Origin: Catonia carolina
Taxonomy: Eukaryota > Arthropoda > Insecta > Hemiptera > Achilidae
Assembly (NCBI GenBank): GCA_035578175.1
Contig: JAQMRL010000006.1
Span: 23,285,506 to 23,349,505, forward strand
Reading direction: 5' to 3'
DNA: 64,000 bases
The position numbers and the translations under genes are program-made. The notes under the pieces are model-generated. The model had not been told where the DNA came from. It did not search any database and worked only from the letters and a program-made list of their open reading frames with translations. Positions 23,027 through 33,609 of this stretch are shown piece by piece. Numbering within the stretch: the stretch's first letter is position 1; each line of letters starts with the position of its first letter.

Positions 23027-23185
23027 TATTTTTTTAGTTTATTTAAAGTCGCATCAACAGCTCGGTGATTAGCGAGTACGGTGGGTTAAATAACAGTGGG
23101 TTTTAACTTGTGAAAATTATTTCAGAACTCTAGCCGGGAATCGCGTTGTAGGCTAGCGCGCTACCACTACGCCACGGAGGCGGCC
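23027..23185 (-). mobile_element. tRNA-derived SINE-C copy
   Basis: On the minus strand it reads GCCTCCGTGGCGTAGTGGTA, then GCGCGCTAGCC, then a decayed B box and the tail CTAATCACCGAGCTGTTGAT. It matches other SINE-C copies and is inserted beside a HINE end. Confidence 0.78.
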
Positions 23186-23189
23186 ACAT

Positions 23190-23880
23190 ATAACAGACTA
23201 AAAGTAAAAAATTAAAATTGTTGCATTTTCAAAAGTAAACCGGTTAAATAAATCTAGTTCTTAGTAAGATAATATATGATAAATGTTGGTAAAGTAAATT
23301 ACTTAATCAGATTTAATTACGTTAAAATATTAATATGATAATGAACATTGATATGCATTAGCAATTTTCAACAAAATGTTTGGCCTTTACTGTTAAAATA
23401 TTTGGTGCTAATTATTAGATCCTACATTCTTATATTATTTCAACACGCTACTTAACTACAGAATGTATTACATGTACGGTTAATAATAACAGCATTTATT
23501 TATTAATACAAATAAATAAATGTTGTACAATCTATTATAAAAATAATGATAATATTTATTAATAAATACAAACGTTCTTGTTAATATCGTAACATAATCA
23601 TAAACGTGGTTTATATGGTATAACTCTTTTATGTTGTCAATTAAAAAAATATAAAGTTTTGATTTATTAATATATTTCTGTAATGTCCTTACATAATGTT
23701 ATTATGTAGCTACATTTCTCTCTAAATGATCTTCCCACAAGTTATTTACAAATTTTCCAGGAAAATTTGTATTTATATTTAAAAAATTACTCCTACGCTA
23801 CTGTTAGATCAGCGATATATTAATTCCTGTAATAAAAACATACAAAAATTTGTATGAAAGACCGAACTATTGATCGGCCC
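23190..23880. other. AT-rich interval, no gene seen
   Basis: No recognised features were found. Confidence 0.5.
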
Positions 23881-23887
23881 GTTTGGC

Positions 23888-24058
23888 TGGGGTCTGTTGG
23901 TGTAGCGGTCAGCGTAACTGGCTTCTATGCCAAGGGTCCCAGGTACGATTCCTGGTCAAGTCTAACATGTTTCTTTCATAAATCAATTCATATTATTACC
24001 TAAATCCCAAACCAAGCCTTGTGTAGGCATCATCATCCAATAAAAGTAAAATACAATA
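23888..24058 (+). mobile_element. tRNA-derived SINE head with its own tail
   Basis: The A-box-like TGTTGGTGTAGCGGTCAG and B box GTACGATTCC sit in a tRNA-sized head at 23888-23965. The tail GGCATCATCATCCAATAAAA differs from tails C, E and G. Confidence 0.55.
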
Positions 24059-24062
24059 AATT

Positions 24063-24200
24063 GGTGTGGTGCTCAATTGGCTTCCGAGCCGTGAGTCCAG
24101 GGTTCGATTCTGCCAATCTTTCATCACACATTTTTATCTATCACGTTTCAGCATCTGCATTAGCATGAATGTGCAGAACTGTGAAACATAAAACCAAAAA
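24063..24200 (+). mobile_element. tRNA-derived SINE-E, head partly deleted
   Basis: B box GGGTTCGATTC (about 24102-24112) is followed by TTTCATCAC and the E tail GCATCTGCATTAGCATGAAT, ending CATAAAACCAAAAA. The A-box region is shortened. Confidence 0.6.
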
Positions 24201-24879
24201 GGAGATAAATGTCTTAAAAAGTTCGCTTTTCCGCCTTTACGTTTGAACGAATTTAATGGTAAGTGTGGAAGGGAAAGTGTATAAATTAAAACATCTTTAT
24301 ATATTTTTACTTAAAAGTCGTAACGACTTTATAATTTTATGATTTCTTCAACTGTATTGTTGTTAAAGTTTCTGAGAAGTGTAGTGTTACTGACGCATGG
24401 AGGGGAGTCGTTGACGAGTAACCTAAAATCATCATCTGCGTACAAAACGATTAGAAGAAAATCATCGTTGAAAGCTTCGTTCCAAAAATTTAGTTTACCA
24501 AAAATATATTGTGAATAATGTGGATGAATAGTGTTCATCATTTTTGTCCAAAAGTATTATTCTGAAGTCTACAAAGATATTTCAGTCTAAAATGTAAAGA
24601 CTTTCTTGTAGCAAACCCTTTTTATGTCGTATATAAACCACTCCACAACGATTTTAAAATTCTTACAGTAAAAGAATAAGCTCGTCATTCTAGAATAAAT
24701 TTCATTATTTAATAACGACCAAAACTAATAACGCGGTAATCTACAAAGATCACCCTGCAGTACATCTAATGTGGAAAAGAATATACAACTCTTAATTTGA
24801 ATTCCAAGTAACACCAATAGTTCCTACCGGACAGTCTTCATCTGGGAATTTATTCTCTTTGCTATCAAATTAACTACAG

Positions 24880-24974
24880 TCCCTTTTGGCTAAACCGGTG
24901 ACTGAACAGGCAACGTGTTCAACCGGAAACCGAGGTTCAGTTCCTAAATACGGGTAAGAATAATTCTTACCCGT
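24880..24974 (+). repeat. tRNA-like block and 25-bp palindrome
   Basis: A tRNA-like stretch (TTGGCTAAACCGGTGA.., GGTTCAGTTCC) ends in a palindrome with perfect 12-bp arms and a 1-nt centre at 24950-24974 (arms ACGGGTAAGAAT and ATTCTTACCCGT). The palindrome directly abuts the HINE 5' terminus. Confidence 0.5.
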
Positions 24975-24978
24975 TTTT

Positions 24979-25921
24979 TACTTTCTCTTGCCTATATGAA
25001 TATTTAGGAAGGAAAGTATTGTTTTCATGTCGATTTTTCGAAATCGAGTTTTCACCGGATCTATACGTTTTCAGACCCCCTGAACCCAAAAAACATGTTT
25101 TTAGCGATTGGTCTGTGTGTATGTCTGTGTGTCTGTGCGTGTGTGTGTCTGTGTGTGAACAGAATATCTCAAGAACGGAACATCGTACGAACTTGAAACT
25201 TGAAACTTAAGTTACATACCACTACCGGACCCGACACGAACATTTTCATCAAAATCGGTCAAACGAATCTAGTAGTTTATTCGTATAATTTTTCACTTTT
25301 TTGCAATTTTCTCAAAAACTGGTCCTACGATTTTTTTTAAAATCGCCTGGTTTACTTAATTTTTTATTCTCTACAAAATAGGGTAGGCGCCATGTTTGCT
25401 GAAATTCTGCTTGAGGCTGTTTTTACGTAAAAACATTTTCTTTTTAAGATTACGGCTTTAATACGCATTTCAGCGCAAAACGTTATATAATAAAAATTAT
25501 AGAGAATGTAAAATTCTACAACTTTTATTTCAAACTTTTTTTGTATAACGCTTAGTTTAGCGGTAATTAGCAATTTTCTGTTTTTTTTTTCTCACGAAAA
25601 CGTGTGAAAAATCTATTTTTTTAAGATTTCGGCCTTAGAATGCATTTTACGACAAAAGTGTATAAAATAAAATTTATAGGAAATTAAGAGATCTACAACT
25701 TTTATTTTAAGCATTTTTTTGTACAGTGCCTAGTTTAACGTGAATGAGCGATTTTCCGTATTTTTAAGCTAAACTGAGGTCGATTTTAATTTTACGTATT
25801 TCACTAATGTTTTTTGAGGTTAGTTTTTTGTTAATTTCTAATGTTTTAATATTAATGTTAGGTTTATTGTTAATTATTTGCATTGGCAAGAGAAAGTTGT
25901 GTGAGTGTTTCACACCAGATT
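24979..25921 (+). mobile_element. HINE-like element, best complete copy
   Basis: This copy is complete from TACTTTCTCTTGCC (subterminal repeat 24980-24992) to the inverted GGCAAGAGAAAGT at 25885-25897. A 3' hairpin with stem GTGTGA/TCACAC and loop GTGTT follows (25899-25915), then CAGA. A TG/CTG-rich microsatellite lies at about 25115-25162. It has no terminal inverted repeat proper and no coding capacity, and it sits in T-rich flanks. These are features of Helentron-derived non-autonomous elements (DINE-1/HINE type). Family assignment is inference from structure. Confidence 0.72.
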
Positions 25922-26221
25922 TTTAATTATTAAAAACAAAACCCTTTTTATATCTTATTATGTCTCAATGTAGTCACTAATAATAAAAAAAAAGTTTTTT
26001 TATAAAACATAGGAACACTTACAGTGCATCTACCGAGACAGTACCGCTGGGTACCTCTAATTTTTACAATAAAGCTTCTCACAACTCATAACTTATCTAT
26101 AATATCAAAAACGAAATGTTTTCCGCTTAGTGTACGGTTCCAACCCAAAATGAGTAATAAGAAAAATATATTCGAGAACTTCTTCAAACAAGTTGAAATT
26201 TGGAACTCATAAGTTAGATGC

Positions 26222-26520
26222 TACTACTAAGTGACCCGATACGAAAAATATTTTATAAAAATGGGTCAACAGTTAGTATAGTTTATTCGTGCAAATTTTC
26301 ATTGTTTTGCAACTTTTTCAAAAAGCGGCTCCTACGATTTTTTAAATCGTCGCATTTTAATACATTTTTATGTTCTATAAGAGAGGATAAGCGACATGTT
26401 TGCTGAAATTTTTGGGGCTGTGCTCTTGAGGTAAAATTAGTACTTTTAAGATTGTGGCCTTAGTGAGCATTTTAAGGCAAATAGGTAGCTACAGTCCTAT
26501 AATTAGATGTGTACATATAA
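26222..26520 (+). mobile_element. HINE-like fragment
   Basis: An interior segment begins at CCGATACGAAAAATATTTTA, then AGTTTATTCGTGC and GCGGCTCCTACGATTTT. It has the same orientation as 24979-25921 and is truncated at both ends. Confidence 0.55.
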
Positions 26521-26525
26521 AATTA

Positions 26526-27312
26526 AAAAATCTGGTGTGAAACACTCACACAACTTTCTCTTGCCAATGCAAATAATTAACAATAAACCTAACATTAGTA
26601 TTAAAACATTAGAAATGAACAAAAACTAACCTCAAAAACATAACCTTATTTTAATCATGAGTGAATGACGCAAAATGACAATCGAACTCAGTTTGGCTTA
26701 AAAATACGGAAAATCACGTTTTCACGCTAAACTAGGCTCTGTAGAGAAAAATGCTCTAAACAAAAGTTGTAGATCTTTTAATTTTCTATAAATTTAGTTA
26801 TATACACTTTTGTCGTAAAATGCATACTAAGACCGAAATGTTAAAAAAATTAATTTTTCTCACGTTTTCGTGAGAAAAAAAACAGAAAATCGCAAATTAC
26901 CGCTAAACTAAGCGTTATACAAAAAAATGTTTGAAACAGAAGTTGTAGGTTTTTAAATTCTCTACAACTTTTATTATATAAGTTTTTGCGCTAAAATTTA
27001 TATTAAAGCCGTAATCTTAAAAAAACAACGTTTTTACGTGAAAACAGCCTCACCGAGAATTTCAGCAAACATGGCGCCTACCCTATCTTGTAGAGAATAA
27101 AAAATTGAGTAAAATAGGCGATTTTAAAAAAAATCGTAGGACCAGTTTTTGAGAAAATCGCAAAAAACTGAAAAATTATACGAATAAACTACTACTTCCG
27201 GTTGACCGATTTTGATGAAAATGTTCGTGTCGCGTTCGGTAGTGGTATGTAACTTAAGTTTCAAGTTTCAAGTTCGTACGATGTTTCGTTCTTGAGATAT
27301 TCTGTTCACACA

Positions 27313-27351
<39 letters not shown>

Positions 27352-27488
27352 CAATCGCTAAAAACATGTTTTTTGGGTTCAGGGGGTCTGAAAACGTATA
27401 GATCCGGTGAAAACTCGATTTCGAAAAATCGACATGAAAACAATACTTTCCTTCCTATATATTCATATAGGCAAGAGAAAGTAAAAAT
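26526..27488 (-). mobile_element. HINE-like element, complete inverted copy
   Basis: The full copy runs from AAAAAATCTGGTGTGAAACA (hairpin end) with ACTTTCTCTTGCC at 26559-26571 to GGCAAGAGAAAGT at about 27470-27482. It carries a (CA)n run at 27309-27348 and is the inverted mate of 24979-25921. A single-stranded molecule could fold over nearly 1 kb. Confidence 0.75.
27309..27348. repeat. (CA)n microsatellite inside HINE
   Basis: About 20 CA units, nearly pure, lie at the fixed position of the family where other copies carry CA/TG runs of different lengths. Confidence 0.9.
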
Positions 27489-27902
27489 CTACAACTTTCA
27501 TTTCAAAGATATTTTCTAATACGCTTTGTTTAGCGTCAATTAGTGATTTTTTTATAGGCTACTTTGCTCAACAAAGTCGGTAAAAAATGTGATTTTTTTA
27601 AGATTGCGGTCTTAGTATTCATTTCACGACAAAAGTGAATAGTCAGAGTTAAATAGTAAATTAAAAAATCTACAACTTTTATTTCAAGCATTTTCTCTAC
27701 CGAGCCAACCAATTAGTAATTTTCTGTATTTTTAATTCTTACGAAAGTTGATTTTCATTTTGCGTCATTCACTCATGATTAAATTTAGGTTATGTTTCTC
27801 ATTTTACATCGTTTAGGGCCTACTCATGATTAAATATAAGTTATATGTTTTATTATTAACATTAGCACGAGACAATTGTGCGAGGCTTTTAACAGCAGAT
27901 AA
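27489..27902 (+). mobile_element. HINE-like element, 5'-truncated
   Basis: It starts inside the element (CTACAACTTTCATTTCAAAG) directly after the previous copy ends. It continues to the diverged 3' end CACGAGACAATTGTGCGAGG with a poor hairpin. Confidence 0.6.
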
Positions 27903-27904
27903 TT

Positions 27905-28570
27905 TTTTTGTTTTAAAGAAGTTCACAAAAAATATTTCACAGAAAAATTCAATTTTTTTGTTAGTTTTTTTAAACAACAAACCATAACGTAAATATAACC
28001 TTGTTAAACCAACAACGCAGTTGTTTTCTTAATGTCTCATTCTTTGTAAAATTTAATAATTAATTATTTAATTGCTGTATAATAATGATTATTATAATTC
28101 GTGTGTACGTTGCCGACAAGGTTATGATCATGCTTAAGTTAGTGTAACATATTAAATGATAAGTAACGTCAGGAAACTTCTTCAGGAAGTCATGGTTGTT
28201 TATATCTCTGTTACGTAAATATTAAACTCTTAACAAAATAGCTCGAGTATAATTATATTAATCAGCGTGCAATAAAACAAAGTAGACCTACTTCGGTTAC
28301 ACGCAGTTAATTTAAGTCTTAGTATGTGGTACCATTTAGAGTAAAATTTATTTGGAAAAATAATTACAAATATTAGTAAATAAGTTCTTACTTTTCTCTT
28401 CCATTTACTTTATTCATTTTTTCCATCGATAACTTTCTTTATTTAAACAACTACTCAATTTTATAGCTGCTTTGTGGCTAGATAGAAGGTTTTTCGGAAA
28501 TTGAGCAGGGACACAGTGATGTTAACGTATGACTTTATTAATCGGTCACAAATTAAGCTGCTTGCATACA
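27905..28570. other. AT-rich interval, no gene seen
   Basis: No recognised features were found. Confidence 0.5.
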
Positions 28571-28574
28571 CTTT

Positions 28575-28972
28575 TCCCATAACAGGCAGGTGAATTGTTA
28601 AATATTATTTGTACTCGATCTGCTAGTTTCAGGGCTACAAAAAATAGTTATATTTCTTATCAAAAAGTCAGCCAAATGACTGAAGCATTTAAAACAAAAT
28701 AGGTAGAGCTGTAAAAGACACTATTTAGAGTTATCTTCTTCAAGAGTAATGAATTTAATTATACAGCCAGACCCTGTGGTGAGTGAAGTGAAGGTGTCAT
28801 TTACAGGGTGGAGAGTAAATGCATTTTGGAGGACCCGGCTAGCTGATAAGCATACTTTTTCTTTCAGTGAGGAAGATAATGATAAACTACCTCACTCCTT
28901 ATTTTACTTATTAAAGCCTCTAGAGGTTCAAACTAGCCTTTTGGCTGATGACCAAACAGCAAAACATACACC
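28575..28972 (+). mobile_element. SINE-B copy 6, full length
   Basis: It begins at CATAACAGGCAGGTG and ends GATGACCAAACAGCAAAAC. The internal ORF (28749-28976, MNLIIQPDPVVSEVKV.., HSLFYLLKPLEVQTS) is open through the repeat end. Confidence 0.8.
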
Positions 28973-29087
28973 GTAAAAATGAACAATTCAGAATTTGATA
29001 CTTATCAAAAAACTGACCAGGTTGGTCTGTCACGCATTTTTACAGAATAAAATATTTTCTTTTACATCTGGATATTTTTTGAATTAA

Positions 29088-29205
29088 TAGTAATGGGTGA
29101 AAAATGAAAATGAGTGATTAAAAGATACGATACCTAATCAGGAATTGAAATCGGAATCCTGGAATAGAATACAGTTTTGTTGACCACTACTCAAACTACC
29201 CGGAT
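29088..29205 (-). repeat. Degraded tRNA-like SINE (type E/G)
   Basis: GAAAATGAGTGATTAAAAG precedes a B-box-like GGAATTGAAATCGG and a spaced A-box region on the minus strand. The layout matches 62628-62755. Confidence 0.4.
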
Positions 29206-30006
29206 TTAAAAACAAATAATTTTCACAAAAATCCATTTAAAATATTTTATTATCTTTATCATCCTAGGATTCAGTGAACACTATATAAACATTCTTACCT
29301 ATACTTTGACGAAATTTTACTAAAATCGGATTAGTATTTACGAAGTTATAGGCCAATAAATTTGCATAATCTGTAAAAATTTTCAAAAACGGGTACTCTT
29401 TGTTCTAATATAAATATAACTTTTTAAAAAAAAATACATAAAAATTTCAAGTTTTTACTGTTCAACGCAGACATAAACAGGCATTATTTTGACATATAAA
29501 GGCCTAGACAAAATTAAAGCATTATGTAAGATTTTGGGCTAAAAAATATTTTTCTTCAATACGCCAGGTTAATTTCTGTTACTGTGATTCTTTGTATCAT
29601 AATTTTAAGACATATTTAATATTTTTAACAAGAAATTTTAGAGTTGTAAATTTGATTTATGACAATTTAATGAAAAAATAAGATAAAGTAGAATTATAAA
29701 CACAAAGCTCTATTTAACCAAAACCTAAGGGTTACTTACAGTATTGATTGAAATTTTTCCATTTTTATAATCCATGCATAATGGAAAAATTAAAAGTAAA
29801 TGATTACTACGCAACTTATAATGAATTATTAATTCAGTAACAAGTACAGCCCGTCTTTTTTTTAACTATTGCTAGCATCCGTCTCAACATTTCTTGAATC
29901 AATTTTGGATTTCTTCCTGGTCGATTTTTTCCCATTCTTCTTTCGCCATACATGACACAGCTGTTGAAGACCATTAACTGCATTACGCTGACGAACTCTT
30001 TTTTTA

Positions 30007-30858
30007 AGCGGCCCCTAGACGATCAATATTATGGCGCAATATTTTGGTTTGTACAATATAATTGATCGTATGTGGGCAATATTGAAAGGTTGTGCAATAT
30101 ATTGTGTGATTTTCAAAATCTTGAAAATATATTGTGCAAACGGGATAATATTGTGCCGTCTGTAGGCAATATTGCGCAATATCCTGTCAGTTGGTCTCTA
30201 GCGCTCGTTTTAACTAGTCGTCTCAATTTTCGTCTCGTTATAAGCAACAGTGGGTGACAAGAAAACCGAAAAAGAGTTTATTGGTGAATTTATAGAGGTA
30301 TACCGTGGTCTTCCGGCTCTGTGGGATGTGAAGAGCAAAGACTACAGTAATCGTGTGAAAAAAGGGGAGCAGTACCGCTTTCCCCTTTAACAATTTCAGG
30401 AGTAACCAAAGTGAGGAGTTCATCAAATAATTCTCCGTCTGTTCGTACAAAGTTGCGGAAATCATTTGGTTCAATTACTCTCAGTTCTTTGAGTAATTTG
30501 TCGTGGGTGAACTTCTCTCTATCAATAAACCACTGTTTGGCCAATTTTCTACCTTTCTGCGAGCCTTTTTTCTTTCTTTTTTACGACCTGCGGCTACAGT
30601 AATTATCACGCAACACAATTCACTTTCACTTAACATGTTGACTTCATGAAATTCTGGCAGGGACTGTTTGCACAATGTGGTTGTACGTCTGTGCTCGCGA
30701 TTGCGCAATATATTGCACAACCTTCAATATCGCCTCCATACAGTACAATCTTTTGCACAAACCAAAATATTGTACAATAATATTGACCGTCTAGGGGCCA
30801 CCGTCAAAATATTGTGCAATCCACATTGCACAATAATATTGAACGTCTATGGGCCGCT
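30007..30858 (-). mobile_element. PIF/Harbinger-type element with TTA target duplication
   Basis: The 852-bp insertion has termini AGCGGCCC..GGGCCGCT and target duplication TTA (30004-30006, 30859-30861), as expected for PIF/Harbinger (TWA). Long inverted termini are rich in CAATATT. The left ~100 bp (CCCTAGACG.TCAATATTAT) pairs best with 30705-30802, with an extra terminal repeat unit at 30803-30858. A truncated transposase fragment lies inside, so it is a deletion derivative. Confidence 0.82.
30290..30635 (-). pseudogene. Harbinger transposase N-terminal remnant
   Basis: Frame one (about 30635-30570) reads MLSESELCCVIITVAAGRKK. After a frameshift, 30544-30384 reads AKQWFIDREKFTHDKLLKEL, then EPNDFRNFVRTDGELFDELL and VTPEIVKG. 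The pattern H..LL.EL...D...F.NF.RM....FDELL..V.P.I matches Harbinger-type transposases before the DDE domain. The catalytic domain is deleted. Confidence 0.72.
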
Positions 30859-31520
30859 TTAAGCATAACCAAAACGTGCTCAATAGGATTTAAGTCTGGG
30901 CTGTTAGCGGGCCAGATCATACGGTTAATACCTACTTCATCAAGTTACCGTGAAACCATTTAAAATCTTTTAAAGTAATACGTTAATATTGTGTCCAGGA
31001 CCGTAGTACTTTAAAATCGATACCATATTCTTTTGAGAATTGAGCTTCAAACTCAAGTTTCTATTATTTTTGTCGCGAACATTAGTATTTTTGTTTTCTT
31101 CTGTTGATTCTATTACTCCCTGAATGTTAACTCTGTATGACCTTTATAATTTTCAGAAAAGCAAAATTCTGTTCTTTTAATAGATTAAGAGGAATGCTAT
31201 TCGAATGGAAATAGCATAATAAAATGTTTAAGGTTAATCTTTGTAAATCATAACAATAAATTACAACTTGCATGAAATTCAAAACAATAAGTGTTAAAAA
31301 ATTAATTAACACTTTATTATTACGATAAAAAATACCACGCTTAAACGCATACGCGCCCACTTACACTGCAGTGCTATTAGTGTGAGAAAAAGGATTAAGA
31401 AGAATGTACCGAACTATTAATTTCAGAAATAAACTATAATTACTATTATAGTTCGTAATAATTTTCGTGTAAATTAAAAATATAAAACTTACAACAGGGT
31501 GCCGGAAAATTAATGACACC

Positions 31521-31690
31521 AAAAATAGGTGTGAAACACTTACGCGACTTTCTCTCGCCAATTTAATTAGTGAACCATATAATCTATGTTTAATCATTAG
31601 TAAACACCCAAAGTGAAGATCTGAATTGAATGTAGGCTATATTATAAATTTTTCAGTATAAAAACTCATGATAATATTAACGACAAAAAC
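31521..31690 (-). mobile_element. HINE-like 3'-end fragment
   Basis: AGGTGTGAAACACTTACGCG plus ACTTTCTCTCGCC (31548-31560) is the family 3' hairpin and subterminal repeat in reverse orientation. Little of the body follows. Confidence 0.55.
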
Positions 31691-31821
31691 ACAACTGGAA
31701 CAACAGTATTGAAGAGCACACAGGTTTTTAGCTGTTTTAGTTATTTAACAAATTTTTAGAACTCTTGGTCATTCGCCACTATTTTGGAAAAACGAACAGT
31801 AGGTTTGAACAACTAATAATT

Positions 31822-31905
31822 TTCCAGACCCTACCTGGGAATCGAATCAGAAAACTTCTGCTTTGTAGTCTGGCACGCAACCCACTGGGCTACGAAGGTC
31901 GTCAT
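31822..31905 (-). repeat. tRNA-like SINE head
   Basis: On the minus strand it has ACGAAGGTCG-adjacent A-box text and a B-box-like TGATTCGATTCCC at about 31845-31857. It resembles SINE-C in the CAGACCCTACC stretch that follows the B box. Confidence 0.5.
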
Positions 31906-32039
31906 ATTACTTTTACTTTTTTCACAACTATAACTTACAATACTAACTACCAGTAAAAAGGATTATGGAAGATAAGTCAATAATTTTAGAAAGAAGTCAA
32001 TGAATCTCATCTAATATGTGCCTTTTGATACATAAATAA

Positions 32040-32470
32040 TACAATTCTTCTTCTTTTTACTGTCATGAGTTAGGGCTTCCGACCTGTTCCGATTTCTTTA
32101 CCCATCTTTTTCGTGGCCTACCTACATCTCTGTGTCTGTCAGGTATGTAGTTAAATGTTCGTTTCACCCATCTATCTTCACTCATTCGTAATAAATGTTC
32201 CTCCCATTTCTTTCAGTATTTATGAATTGTTTCTAAGAGAGAGAGAGAGGACATTAAAATTGGCCCAGATTTCCTCATTCTTAATGTGATCCATAAAACT
32301 ACACCCCTGTACCTTCTCAAGAATCGCATTTCCGCTGCCTGGATCTAAAGTTCATCTTCTTTGAAGTACCCAGGCTCAATAACCGTACAGCAATACTGGA
32401 ACAGCTGAAATTAAATATTTTTGGAAAAAAGTAAAATTATTTTTAGAATATTTCTTTCTACTCTCAGCAG
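32040..32470 (-). pseudogene. RTE-like ORF2 C-terminal relic
   Basis: The minus-strand frame about 32210-32067 reads KKWEEHLLRMSEDRWVKRTF, then YIPDRHRDVGRPRKRWVKK and ends GSPNS-stop. W..H..RM...R......Y.P...RDVGRPRKRW is the usual end of RTE/BovB-type endonuclease-reverse transcriptases. Upstream pieces (CSFMDHIKNEEIWANFNV) are in other frames. It is a dead, 5'-truncated relic. Confidence 0.72.
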
Positions 32471-33109
32471 TTATTCTGTCCTTTTCTTGTTTTCTAAGAT
32501 TGGATAGTATTTCATATCCACAAGTTATTTCCGGGCATGTTACTGTATTACAGTACCAAATTTCTGTTTTTATTAAAATAAATTTCTTTTCGTGTATGGT
32601 TCATTGGAGTTTTTGTCCAAATCGGAGTTTACTGCTGTTTTTTCGTTTATGTTTCTTAATTATTATTTCTCTCAGGTATTTAAATTAATCATTGTATTTT
32701 ATTAATTTTTGGGTCTTGGGATTTGATAAAAAACTATTTTTGAAAAGAATTTTCTAATTGGAGTTTTTCTTTTTTAGTCAACCTGTTTAATAGTAACTCA
32801 TATACATAGTTACCGAGATAGACAATAAATGTTGAATGACTGAAGAATTTACAACTTGAAGGATTTTAGATCATTAAATTAGTAATAGATCACTTATTTG
32901 TAAGACTAGAAAAATATACAAGCATTATGTTTAATACATAAACAAATGTAAATAAATTACATTACTTTAGTAGAATGCCGCAATTTTATTATCTTTTTAT
33001 TGGTTTCTTTATATTATAGGTAAAGTTTAATTCTTATAAGTTCAACCTATTTCACAACTACACTGAAATAAGTAAGAAATCTCAATACGAGCCGAAGAAA
33101 AAAGAAATA

Positions 33110-33480
33110 AAAGTATGGTATAAAATACTAACATAACTATCTCGTGCCAATGTAAAAAGATACCAGTTTTGGTGGCCAGTAGGTACAATTTGTATATCTT
33201 TTTTTAATTTATTTAAAGTTGCATCAACAGCTCGGTCATTAGCGACTTCAGTAGGATATCTAAGTTTAAACAAAGAAAAATTTGTTGTAAAATACTAACA
33301 TGACTATCTTTGCCAATGTAAAAAAGACTAGTTATGGTGAGAAGTAGGTACAATACATTTTGTTTTGTTTATTACTTATTTTTGTTTGTATATTATTGTT
33401 GTTGCTATTATATTATTTTTGTTTATACGCATCAACAGCTTGTTTATTAGCAACTACAGAGGGATATCTAACATTAACGT
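33110..33480. repeat. Tandem pair of ~180-bp units (HINE-like end plus SINE-C tail)
   Basis: Two units each contain AAAATACTAACATGACTATC-like text, TTGCCAATGTAAAAA, AGTAGGTACAAT and then the reversed SINE-C tail GCATCAACAGCT..TTAGC. The units start at about 33118 and 33288. This indicates a local duplication of a HINE/SINE junction. Confidence 0.5.
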
Positions 33481-33572
33481 CGGGGTTTGACTTGTAATAA
33501 ATTCCAGACACTACCCGGTGAACGAACCTGGATCTCCGCATTGTAGGCTAGTGTGCCACAACTATGCTACGG
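33425..33572 (-). mobile_element. tRNA-derived SINE-C copy
   Basis: On the minus strand a decayed head (CATAGTTGTGGCACACTAGCC) and B-box remnant GTTCGTTCACC are followed by the tail TAATAAACAAGCTGTTGATG. Confidence 0.65.
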
Positions 33573-33609
33573 ATTTACATTCAAGGTTATAGTATAGAAG
33601 AACTTCTTT

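Larger units (their letters stand above)
29850..30960 (-). pseudogene. Tc1/mariner transposase relic, split by a Harbinger element
   Basis: On the minus strand, 30960-30862 reads GINRMIWPANSPDLNPIEHV (the terminal catalytic Glu region of Tc1 transposases) followed by LVML. Across the Harbinger insert it resumes at about 30003 with KKRVRQRNAVNGLQQL and degrades over the next ~140 bp. SPDLNPIEHVWxxLKRRVR is a Tc1 hallmark. The N-terminal domains are missing and no terminal inverted repeats were found. The flanking halves rejoin exactly if the insert and one TTA are removed. Confidence 0.75.

Noticed and set aside
24329..24541. Minus-strand ORF with LYADDDFRLL resembling the RT YADD box
   Set aside because: No other RT motif lies at the expected spacing and the flanks are AT-driven; the match is probably chance.
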